Assembly (NCBI GenBank): GCA_014904845.1
Contig: MU119245.1
Span: 124,001 to 188,000, forward strand
From: Acephala macrosclerotiorum
Taxonomy: Eukaryota > Ascomycota > Leotiomycetes > Helotiales > Mollisiaceae
Direction of reading: 5' to 3'
Length of the DNA: 64,000 nt
The notes below the pieces were generated by a model. It did no database searches. It was not told the DNA's origin and saw only the letters and a program-made list of their open reading frames with translations. Below are positions 47,590 through 57,420 of this stretch, one piece after another. The position numbers and the translations under genes were made by a program. Every line of letters starts with the position of its first letter. Position 1 is the first letter of the stretch.

Positions 47590-48090
47590 AGTCTTTCGCG
47601 TATACGTCTTGTTTAATGTGGGCGGTTTTTTTTGTTTTGTAATCGAATTCCCGTAATAATATATTACTCTAAATAAAACATTTAAAAAAAAACGCGTAAA
47701 TTTACTTTTTATTTAATATTTTGACTATAGTTAAAATCGATAAATTAATATATTTAACTTTTAAAATAAAAGTAATTAAAAATCAAAAATTTAATTATAT
47801 TAAAAAAAAAATTATATAATTATTATTAAAATTAAATAATTTAAAACTTAATTTAAAATATATAATTAATTCGTATAAATATATAAATTTTATATAAATT
47901 TTTTTTAATTATTATAATATATATATTATTAAATTAAATTAAAAATTAAATTTTATTTTATATTTTATATAATTATAAATAAAATATAATAAAAATATAA
48001 ATTATTAAAAGTATTTAAATAAATAATTGTAATTTTATAAAATTTCGAGTTATAAATTAATTATTTTATAAATTTCTTCGAGTTATTTAA

Positions 48091-48142
<52 letters not shown>

Positions 48143-48200
48143 CTTAAACGTAAAAAATTTAAAAAACTTAAAAAACTTAAAAAAGTCGAAGTAATCTAGA
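47590..48200. mobile_element. A+T-rich RIP-type relic
   Basis: About 0.6 kb of nearly pure A/T sequence (long TAAATTAAA-type runs) with sharp edges at roughly 47,600 and 48,200. No TIR or protein is readable. It carries a 43-nt poly(T) tract on the plus strand, the mirror of a poly(A) tail on the minus strand. The composition is that of a RIP-degraded repeat, but the element class is unknown. Confidence 0.5.
48094..48136 (-). repeat. 43-nt poly(A) tract (poly(T) on plus strand)
   Basis: Uninterrupted homopolymer of 43 T on the plus strand, followed by degenerate AAAAAACTT units. A poly(A) tail is the 3' mark of LINE/SINE retroposons and processed copies; its length may be inaccurate because homopolymers are error-prone. 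Confidence 0.6.
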
Positions 48201-49118
48201 TTTGTAGATTCTAAGAGGCGGAGGACTGCGAGAATGGCAATGGAGTAAACGGTGGAGTGAGTGGCGATAGGGTGAGCAGAGGCTGGAAAATCAACTTTTT
48301 TAATGTAGAATAGTTTCAATCAAGACCTCGCTACTCGCTCTACAAGGATTGGGGGTTTTCTTCCCCTATAACCAAAAGCTCTGGTTTTCAAACCCAAAAG
48401 CCGCTTAAACCCTGGTCTTTGGTATTGCTTTGGTTTTGGTGCTCTTGTAGGGGATCCAAGTCAAAGGTTCAGAGATGCACCCTCGATTCATAAAGCTGCT
48501 TTGGGAAGTGGAGATATCTTTCAAGGTCAGTCCAAACCAGTCTAAAGCAAACATTGACCCCGTTGCTAACGGCACACAGAACGGAAGCCCTCTAAAATCC
48601 GGAATCTACGAAACAAATCCTTCTTTGGCTGCTTAAAATCCTCGGGATGCGGTACGGTATCAGTAATAAAAACTGCTACCATCTTTATTAGATATAGCTT
48701 GCTTCACCAAATACTTGTTGCTATAAAGCCGGAGATATGCGAGGATGATTAGAAAAGGTATTACGACGGACTTAAAACATATTGGTTAGTATAGAATGCT
48801 TCTACTGCTATGTATTTTGTTAATATCATTGATTAGGAGCCGAAAAGATTCGAATTCAAAACTGCCACAATTTTCTCGCTGGCTACAAAGGGGGGTGCGA
48901 TCTCATGACAATCAAACCAGGCTTAATCAACGAACCAAGCTCGGTCAATGAGTGTGTGCTGCCGTGAATCACTATTGCATATGACCCTTTGGACGCGATT
49001 AAATTTTCCTTGCAATGAGTAACGCTTAATAGCTTGACCCTTTATGTCATGCCAGCACACGGAAATACGGTTTCGGAAGGGTATCAAAGTTTGGTATTTG
49101 GCTAACCGACTTCTCTTT
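48201..49118. other. Possible gene remnant, unresolved
   Basis: At 48,477-48,640 an ATG reading MHPRFIKLLWEVEISFK is followed by a good intron (GTCAGT..GCTAAC..CACAG) and NGSPLKSGIYETNPSLAA before a stop. This looks like one end of a real gene, but neither partner exons nor a family can be identified. The rest of the stretch shows nothing. Confidence 0.3.
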
Positions 49119-49539
49119 TTACTTTTTCCCTCTGCGCGGACGGATAAATATTGCTGTAGAGCGCCCATAAATAACACAAGTCTGGCCAGAGTGAATCTCC
49201 ACGTCCTGAAACCGTGTCTCTTCACTAGAACCTGTGTGCTCATCGAGACCTGTAGCACAAACCCTATCTTCCACACTTCCACCTGCAACCACCACGAAGC
49301 CTCTATCACTCCACCTATCAACTACAACTTTCCAAGCATCCGCCGCACGTGCAGATACAAACGAGCCGGGTCCGTGATCTTTCCCGGTTATTTCGTCTTG
49401 ATCGATCTTGAATTGATCCTCCTTGCCGAACACCTAAACCAAGGCTTTAGCATCCTTTTCTAGCAATGTTTAATTACGTACGTACCGCTTTTTCTGCTGC
49501 ATCCTTCAGTTTCTCCTTGTCGTCCTCAGTCCTTCCCAT
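49119..49539 (-). CDS. Small protein of unknown function, 122 aa
   Basis: Exon 1 (49539-49486) encodes MGRTEDDKEKLKDAAEKA. A 52-bp intron (GTACGT..TTGGTTTAG) leads to exon 2 (49433-49119), starting VFGKEDQFKIDQDEITGKDH and ending STAIFIRPRRGKK. The exon lengths sum to 123 codons. The product is soluble and mixed alpha/beta; WKVVVDRWSDRGFVVVAGGS looks like a compact strand-helix core. I recognise no family. It lies in an otherwise repeat-rich interval, so it may be lineage-specific. Confidence 0.5.
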
Positions 49540-50099
49540 ATTAACGTCAACCCTGTTACCCTCAAGACGATGCTCTTCTCATATACACGCTCAACCCGGA
49601 TGACAATCCAAGCAAGCAATCTTCCGCGCTTAGAGCTCAATTATAGTTAGAAAACAAATGCTTTTACAAGAGTTGTGCGTGGCTTTTCATTCACTGAATT
49701 CGGATTTGGGCTTGACGGAAGAAATTTGATGCGGCTCTGTTCGCGCCTAAACTTGTGACCGGTCACGTGCGCGCTAACGTTGTTTATAAAAAAGCAAAGA
49801 TTATATAGTGGGATGACCCTCGTGCCTCGCGCCATGCCCTGCCTTTGACGACTTGAACTTTGAAATGATATAAAGCTTTTAATCGCACCGGCTCCGCCGG
49901 CGCGAGTAGGGGCGTTCCCTCCCTACAACCGCCCCTACGTGAAGCTGCTCTACGGGGAGCGCTAAATGCCAAAAGCGATACATCTTGGCGTTTCTTGGCA
50001 AAACCTTGGCGCAAAAGCGTGCCGCAAATATCACGTTTTATTATGTAATCTCAAGGTAAACCATTTTTCTTTAGCGGGATACCTTTAACTATCGTCAAA
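49540..50099. other. Spacer with a stem-loop, no gene
   Basis: No gene is recognised. It contains the inverted repeat listed separately, and the composition shifts to A+T-rich near 50,100. Confidence 0.4.
49906..49938 (+). repeat. 9-bp perfect inverted repeat (stem-loop)
   Basis: GTAGGGGCG (49906-49914) is the exact inverse complement of CGCCCCTAC (49930-49938), with a 15-nt loop. The stem is G+C rich in an A+T-leaning area. It could be a transposon end or a folded RNA element. Confidence 0.5.
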
Positions 50100-50460
50100 G
50101 GCATTATTACCACGAATATAATTTTTTTAAGGAATTATACTTTTGAATTCCTAGTATAGGCATTCTCTCTTTAAATAATCGAATAAACTTCAAATAAAAA
50201 AATATATAATAAAATTTATTTATTTTAATTATATATATATATATTAAATTTTTATAAAATAAATAAATAAAAATTCATATATTAAAAAATATATAATTAA
50301 TATTACTCTCGAAACTAGTTAATACAAAGAAGTTTTTTTTTTTTTTAAAAAAAAAAATATAATCTTATTATAATATTAATTAATACAAACGTCGCTTTAA
50401 TAAAATATATATATATATTAAACTATTTAATCTCGTCGCGGTTTTATTAAAACGACTTTT
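50100..50460. mobile_element. Second A+T-rich RIP-type relic
   Basis: About 0.36 kb of almost only A and T, including ATATAT runs and homopolymers. It directly abuts the LTR-like segment and may be the decayed interior of the same element. Confidence 0.45.
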
Positions 50461-50725
50461 GACTATTCGCCCAGTCCAATATCTAAGATCCTCAACAGCA
50501 GCTATAAGTCCAAAGACGAGAAATACTTGTGAGTATCCAAGCAAGACCGGAGCCAGTTTTGTATTCGTAGAATAGAAGTATTAATTGCTTGGTAAAGACT
50601 GCATTAGTAGTGAAAAGGGCTATAGAAGGCCTCTTTATATACAGAGAAAGGGGGTGGGTACCCCCACACCTTGGAGGTGGCCGGTGGCGCCACTTTATGG
50701 TCCCATGTCTTAACTGACGAGAGGA
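50461..50725 (-). mobile_element. Possible LTR fragment (Copia-type?)
   Basis: Read on the minus strand, this begins near TTAAGACATGGGACC, contains a TATA signal (GTATATAAAG) followed by a pyrimidine-rich leader ending in CTTCTATTCTACGAATACAA, and runs into the A+T-rich relic. That order resembles U3-R-U5 of a fungal LTR retrotransposon. No second LTR, primer site or gag-pol reading frame is present in the window, so this is tentative. Confidence 0.35.
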
Positions 50726-50965
50726 GTCGAGTGAGAATCCGGCAGGCGAGAATAATGGATCCAGAGATTCTAAAATTATTAGCAGGTCGATACTGAGTGA
50801 TGAGCGAGTAGGTAGCTTTGATATCCTAGGCTTGGCTGAACAATTGAAAAGGCTGGGCACGCCGAGCTGTTGTTCAATCTCGCGTATTCTTAGAGGTGAA
50901 TTGGTCGAGGCTTGAGAACTTTCAGATAGAAATGGTAGATTGAAATCAATGAGAAAGGACTATGA

Positions 50966-51389
50966 CTAACCAGAAGCTTGACTTGAAGCATTCGAAGCGA
51001 TGCCATGACTGACTGGTAAACCGAAAGAATTTGGCAACTCTATATACTGATCTTCGTCAAGTGTATCTCTACCGTGGTCAGATGGCGGTGCCTTACCTAA
51101 AGCGATACTCAATCCGATTATTGCGTTCCATTCCCCAACTTCCAAATCGACAGCATAACACTTACCACCGAGAAGATGTGATTTGATTACAAGGAAAGAC
51201 TTGGGAAACCCGACTGGATCAGGGAAGAAGTGCCGAGCAACTCGCACAACCCCTCTGTGCGCTCTCGGCGAGGTCTTCCAACCAAATACAAAGAGGTACT
51301 GGGCCTTCTTCGTGCGAAAGATTCTTGCAGATGTTACATTGCGGGATCCTGTATCTCGTATTCTTCAGCCTCATCATCCATAACATCAT
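50966..51389 (-). pseudogene. Broken N-terminus of a HET-like protein
   Basis: From an ATG at 51389 the frame reads to QCNICKNLSHEEGPV and AESAQRGCASCSAL, the Cys-rich entry typical of fungal HET-domain proteins. It then runs into a TGA. Another frame continues with SHLLGGKCYAVDLEVGEWNA and ends in NASSQASG before a GTTAGT donor. No HET core (ALSYCWG) follows; the LTR-like piece lies where it should be. I take it as a truncated allorecognition gene. Confidence 0.45.
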
Positions 51390-51893
51390 CGCAGCTTCTT
51401 CTGAAGATCCTGCTCTCGTTGTTATCCAAATATCGTGCTCGGGCTTGTAGCCGGGTGTAACATACTTTGGTCTCTGCGTATCAATTGCGCCAAGCCTTCC
51501 AGAGAGCTCTTCAGCAGCAAGGAGCCTTGTCCAATCAGGCGTCTAGATTCCGTGAATTATTACCTGCTTAAGTTAAGCGACTTTGTCGAGACTTTACAAC
51601 TGTTTACTCCGGAGACGAAGTACGAATGTATAGCTAGCAAATTGCTTGTTAGAATGTTGACGTGTAACGCCGTTGCCTACTTCTTGCTTCATAAAAAGGA
51701 TGCTACTGTAAGCCACACGCCATCCACGTGATTAGTCTTGATCCAACCAAAGGGCAAAGGGGCTTCTGTGACCGAAATTGATCTTTTGATCTGTATGATA
51801 TGATAATGGTATATCGCAGAACACCCCCCCAACCCCGCTAAAACGAATGTTCGAAACATGCACACCTCAAAATCCTCCCTCCTCAACGTTGAC
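51390..51893. other. Intergenic region
   Basis: No gene with recognisable features. Contains the 3' end side of the gene at 51894-54819. Confidence 0.35.
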
Positions 51894-54819
51894 TTAACAA
51901 GCATGATCCATCCTCCAATCATCAAAGACCGTTACCAACGCCGCCATAATAGCATAGTTCATCTCAGCTGAGACATTGACCGTATACTGCAATCCATCAT
52001 CAGCAAATCTTCACCCTCAGACAAGAACAGTCAGAACTCACAGTATGTTTCCCCTTCCTAGGCGCACAAGCAATACTTCCAACCTTAAACCCACCCCAAG
52101 TAACATCCACCTTCATCAACGCCTCATCCCCCTTCGCAATCCACATCTTCGTACTATCTCTCTCATCCCCCGTCGTAAGCACAACCCAATATGGGCTCAT
52201 CCCAAAACTCGAATTCTTAACACTAAACAGGCCCACTCCATCACTAGTCTCACCAACCCTCGTACTCCCCGTCTTCCTCTGGAAACAAAATAACTTCTCC
52301 CCAGCCCCACCCTCTTTATTCTCAAAGAAATCCGTCCGACGACAAAGGGTGTTGGTTTGTGTGAAGCAGCGGACGTTGCGAGATGAGTCGGAGGATTCGA
52401 CGGCCCATTCGAGTTTTGAGAATGTGGCGACGCGTCGGGACATTGTCATTTGTAACCCTTCTGAGCCGGCACAGAAGCCGTCATGGAACCATTGAGCTTG
52501 GATAGCTGCTTGCTGCCTCTTCTGGGCAGCGGACTCGAGAGGATGGACTTGTGTATACGTCTTATACGCTGGGGCGTGAGGAATTTCATGTTTTAAAGCC
52601 TTAGCATGTTCAACCTCCTCCTGGGAGCGATCATGGCGGATATTCAAAGGACGAACGGAAACGGGGTCCTGCTCTTCGAACTGAGCGGCTAGTTCTTCGG
52701 GAGCGGGCTCTTGGAGGGGACCGGCTTGGAAGGTGTAGTTTACGTTATGGGTGTGGGCTGCGCGGCTGAAGTTTGGTGCGGGGATCATTGGGGCTGAAGA
52801 TTCGAAAGGATAGCCTTGTTGTGAGGCTGGGGAGGAGGTGGTTGTGTGTTTAGTGCGTGGGCCAGCGAGGACGGATTCGGATGTGTTGATGTACTCGGCC
52901 TTGGGTGCTTCGAAGGAGAATGGTGCTGGAGCTGGAGGTGGTCGAAAGGCTCTGGTTGGTATGGATGAAGCTTCCACGATTGGTTGTGGAGGTGGTGTGC
53001 TGGGCTTGAGAGCTGGCTTGGGTCGAGGTCGAGCGAGAACTGACTCGGAAGCATCGACGATCTTGGGAGGTGGAGTTGGTGCATTCCGTGCGCGTGCAAC
53101 ATCATCATCGTCAATATCCTGAGCCTGAGATCTAGGCTGTGGTCGAGGTCGCGCCAGTATCGACTCATGCTTGATTTTGTTCAAAGCTCCTGTCAATCCC
53201 GGGCTGCTGTGTTCCACCTTCTGTGGAGTTGGCCTTTTCGACTCCGGAATCTGAATTGTCAAGCTCGGAGCAGACAATCGAAAGGTTACGGACTTCTTGC
53301 TGCTGCCACTTGAAGATCTCGCTGGATCTAGAATAGATGTGGGGAACTCTGTGCTTGCATCCTTCTTCCCAACACTCAATGAGCTTGGGAGTGGCTCTGC
53401 CGGAACCGGAACTTCTTTCTTTGGACGAGGAGGACGACTGAAGTATGGCGTAGGAATTCTGAATTGCTCAAGCGATAGAATTGCTGCACTTTCCCCGGGA
53501 GGTGTAGCGGCAGGCGAAGGTGGAGCATGAGGCAGGATATCCACGAAGCTGGTAACTGTAGCTCGCATTGGCTTCGAAAATGAGAATCGAGACCTCGCGC
53601 TCGCTTTCGGTTGCGTTAATTTGTCGAGACTGTTCTTCCTTTCGTTTACCGGAAAGTTCTCCTGTGTGTCCTTGAGCTCATATTTTCCTGCGTTCGCTCC
53701 GGTCATTCTGAACGATTCGTATTTTCGAAGACTGGGATCGGTTGGTGGTGGTTGAGGTCGATTTGACCTGACGCTCGGAGAGTACAATGGTTCGTTATTT
53801 CGAACGCTAGATTCTGCTAGGAATGGTAGTGTGTTGCGGTATGAATTCTGCGAGGCTCTCGACTCATAAGTTCTAGCGCTAGAGTTCTCTGGAGAATAGG
53901 AAGATCGGTAAGGAGAAGGGGATACTTCATGAGATGTTTGTGGACGAGCACTAGATTCCAACGGAGGTGAGTAAGACGATCCATAAACCGGTCTCGGCAT
54001 CTCCTGAGACTGCTTCTTCTCTTGAGGAGTACCGTATACTGTAGGTGAGTGAAGACTGCGAAATGCAGGCTTAACGGCCTGTCCGAGTTCTTCCAACTCA
54101 TGTCGTCGAGCACCGGAAGCCATCGGTGCCGGCATCGCCTTGCTGTAAGAATTCTCTCTTGAGCCTTTTCGTTCGTCTTTGCTAGCGATAGTAGCCAATG
54201 ACGGCCAGTGGCCATCGCTATACGAGTTTTGCCGCTTTTCCTGTTGAGGGTCTTTTAATTCGTATTTGCGCGGAGCATGTGGCCGTGCAACGGGGGATGG
54301 CGTTCGGTATGGAGAGGCGACCTCATCTTTGGTTCCTCTGCTTTCGAATCGAGGACTTGGTGCTGCTGGTGCAAGTCGAGCATGCTTTTGAGGAGGACTG
54401 GTTTTGTGAGCCGGCTTTGTAGTCATGTGCAACTCATCTGTAGTTTGCTCTGTCCTGCTCGGTGCCCATGAAGATCTGTTGCTCAAAGATCTCGGTGTCG
54501 TCAATCCGGAAGCTCCAGGGATGTTGTAGCTCCCCGACTCAGAGAATAGCGATAAAGTCGGGGATGGTGACGATTCCTCCTGGTACTCTGAAAACTTCTG
54601 GAAATCTGCTACCAGTGAAGGGTCAAACTCGAGTTGAGGAGGCTCCCATTTCTTTCCACTCAGCGCAGCCTGTTCTTTAGCAGCTTTGTCGGCGTCGCTC
54701 TCCAGGTAGTGAAAGATCATGTTCATCATATCCGAGTCCTCCGCTGTGAACATCGGACTCCCTCGACCCACATTCTGTGTAGGTCTTAGCGACCTCGCGA
54801 ATTCATCGTCTTCATACAT
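51894..54819 (-). CDS. Large disordered protein with a tubby/LURP-one-like C-terminal domain
   Basis: Exon 1 (54819-52042) and exon 2 (51986-51894), separated by a 55-bp intron, give 956 aa. Residues 1-750 are low-complexity, Ser/Pro/Arg-rich, with recurring units such as SVLARPRPKPA and KYELKD; no fold is expected there. From about residue 790 a compact domain follows (RRVATFSKLEWAVESSDSSR, WVVLTTGDERDSTKMWIAKG) ending YTVNVSAEMNYAIMAALVTVFDDW. The final beta-strand plus hydrophobic helix is the pattern of the LOR/tubby-like fold, which binds phosphoinositides or inserts in membranes. That assignment is an inference. Most likely a cytoplasmic scaffold. Confidence 0.75.
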
Positions 54820-56122
54820 CGTGTCGTGTTTAAACCGTCCGATATCAGTTCAAGGAAATGTCTTGTGGGCAATAGTATTGCAAGCTGACAATGGGGATAT
54901 CAAGTCAGCAAAAACATAGAAAGAAAACAACGTGCAGTTGAAGCAACAAAAGTTGAATCCTTCCTTCCTACCACGCATTACGAAGGGGCACCGCATCCTT
55001 AATGGAGTCATCCAACACATAATATTCTAAGAGCCTACGTCGCCACAAGGCTATTTTTCACGGCGGCCGAGGAGCTGATGTTTTTGGCATGCTTTCAGTT
55101 GTGGCTTAGCGTGGGCTGCGCTTGCATGATGTCGGTAGGCGACGAATCAGGGGTCCGTGTTCTATTTTGGGTGTGCAACGAAGAGAATTCCAACGTAAGC
55201 ATCAGCGAATTGTTTCATCGCTTTTCTGGAATATGCTGATGTCAAATGCTTCCTTCAGCCTCGCCACGAATGTGACCTTGACAGATCATAACAGTCGTGT
55301 CGACGACTACTTGGTGTCTTACGATCGTCATTCATACCATTACCCCAGGATTCTCAAAACATGATAACTCAAATTTTCGCATACGAATCTCATGCCTCCC
55401 GCATCTTTGCGCAAGGGAAAGATTTGCAAAGTCACGATCCCGTCTCTTGCATCGCCTCCTCGGAACCCGCAATAGAAATGCTCCGAATGAAATTTGATAG
55501 CCACTTGGCAAAACTGTATAAACGGCCCTGCATAAGTAGCTCGAGAAAGCTCTTGGCTTGCGTCAGTCTCCCTCCACCGCTAAAGAGAATAATTGTGCAC
55601 CAAAACCCCATCCGAATGTCACGGGTCACATGACCGGATCAAAATGACAAAAACACCGAAAGAAATCCTCCGCCGAATGTATCGGCGACCAGTAGGAACA
55701 AATACTGAGGTAAAACTCCACTTAGAAGTTTCAGGATCAGAGGAGGCGGGAGATGGAAGCTCCCGTGCGGACTTTGTTGAGCCCGAAGTTTAGTTTGCCT
55801 ATGTATGAGGAATCATTCGGTGGAAAGCAGGCCTAGGGCGACGATTCGGTCATTGATTGAACAAATCCTGGAGGCTGTAACTCACCAGATAAACTAGATG
55901 AATTCCCTCGTTGCGTCGATCTGCTTTGAGTTGTGATCTGCCATTTTGAAATTGCGAAAGCCGGGACCTACCCGCTCCATCGAAGAAGGGGTGCTATGGA
56001 ACTCCTTCACTCAAAACCGGGTTGGTGTTCGCGAAAGGTTCGTGTGATCTTCTCAATGTATTGTCTATTTACAAGTCTCTTTCGATACTGTACATGCATC
56101 TTTTTGTCGATGTGTATGTCGA
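54820..56122. other. Intergenic region
   Basis: About 1.3 kb with no recognisable gene; several short open frames are unsupported. It holds the promoter of the 956-aa protein gene and the 3' region of the complex I gene. Confidence 0.45.
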
Positions 56123-57029
56123 TTACTTTTGTGGAGGTGGTTGTGTTGTAGGTGTCGCAGTATCGCGCATAAAGTATGTCCATTGGCCCTCAACTGGCTT
56201 CTCTTCTAAGTCTTCCCATCTGCGAGATATGTTAGCCAATATATTCTGGGGGTAGGTATAGAGGGGCAACACGTACACCTTGGCCTTCAACATAGTATCC
56301 ACAAGCTTCAGCTCCCCCTCCGCGACCTGAATAACCTCCTCAATCAACCCAGCACCAATCTTATTCTCAATTTCCTCGATTCTGTATCATCCATTAGCGT
56401 CCAACCCCCCCTTCCTCAACCCCAAAACAGAATACTCACTGCTCAACACTCAACCCCGGCTCCTTTTCCAACGTAACCGTCTTCCCATCACTGCCCGGCC
56501 TCTCCCTCGCCAACATGACCAAATTCGCCTTCTCCTCCTGCGTCCTCGTGCCCTCTAGTTCCGGACCCAGATCTTTCTCCCCATCCCACTCATCATCAAC
56601 CTCATCCAAAACCCTCTCCTCCTTACTCTCAACAAACGTCTTCCCCCCCACCACAACCCTCCTCATCCCCTCTTTACCCTCCATCCCCTCCCCACCAGCT
56701 GAAATATGATCCACACCTCCAGTTGGCGTATTAAATACCTCGGGATGAGCTTTGATTGTTTCCTTAGCTTTTTGTGTCCATTGTTCATATCCTTCCGGGA
56801 CCACAGATTCCACGATCGACATGCGATGTTTAGTCAAAGCTTCAGTAGATTGACGATAAAGACTGGTTTCAGGGAGGGAAGAGAGTTTTTCGAGAGTGGA
56901 GGAGTAGAGGTAGATAAGTTGTGATCGGGGGTGGGCTGCTGTTAGGAGGCCGGTGAGACCGGTGGGAGTACCGGGTTCGAGGTAGCGGGCTGGCTTGAGG
57001 GCCGCGAGGCGCGTGAGCGTGCGGCGCAT
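56123..57029 (-). CDS. Complex I subunit, NDUFA5/29.9-kDa type
   Basis: Three exons (57029-56440, 56381-56277, 56219-56123) give 263 aa. The ATG at 57029 gives MRRTLTRLAALKPARYLEPG, an amphipathic Arg-rich mitochondrial start; in-frame codons further upstream are not ATG. The family core is TGLTGLLTAAHPRSQLIYLY and YRQSTEALTKHRMSIVESVV. A conserved C-terminal part reads IEEIENKIGAGLIEEVIQVA and KVWEDLEEKPVEGQWTYF. The subunit sits on the matrix arm of NADH:ubiquinone oxidoreductase. Fungal orthologues are longer than the human B13 subunit, as here. Confidence 0.92.
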
Positions 57030-57420
57030 TGTGAGGGATTGTTCAATGGCAGGTGTGCGTGGTGGTGTTGAAGGTTGTGAAGCTCGAGACCGTGACGTTC
57101 TGGAGAAAGGGAAGCTCAGATGGCTTGGCGCGCCTAAAATTGCCGGTGTCGAATCAAGAGGCGAGAGATTATCAGCATATTCAGGTACACTGAGAAAAGA
57201 GCTCCCAGAGTTTAGCAAGCATGTCAATTAGACCCAATGATCAATTTTTGATTGGCTAATGATTGCTTTTCCCTCTCTTAGCTGTTAATCTTGAACTTTT
57301 GTGGAAAACATACTAATATCACGTGACCGAACTGTCTCGAATTTCTTCAATGTCCAACCTACTCAGGGACATTCGCGGTTGGCTTATAGTCTAGAATCGA
57401 CTTTCATTCCTTGTAGCTGT
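57030..57420. other. Intergenic region
   Basis: About 390 bp between the complex I gene start and the end of the gamma-tubulin complex gene. Probably the complex I promoter; no gene seen. Confidence 0.45.

Noticed and set aside
48923..49321. 132-codon open frame on the minus strand
   Set aside because: It overlaps the better supported spliced 122-aa gene in another frame.
54950..55800. Cluster of small open frames
   Set aside because: All under 90 codons, overlapping on both strands, none resembling a protein.
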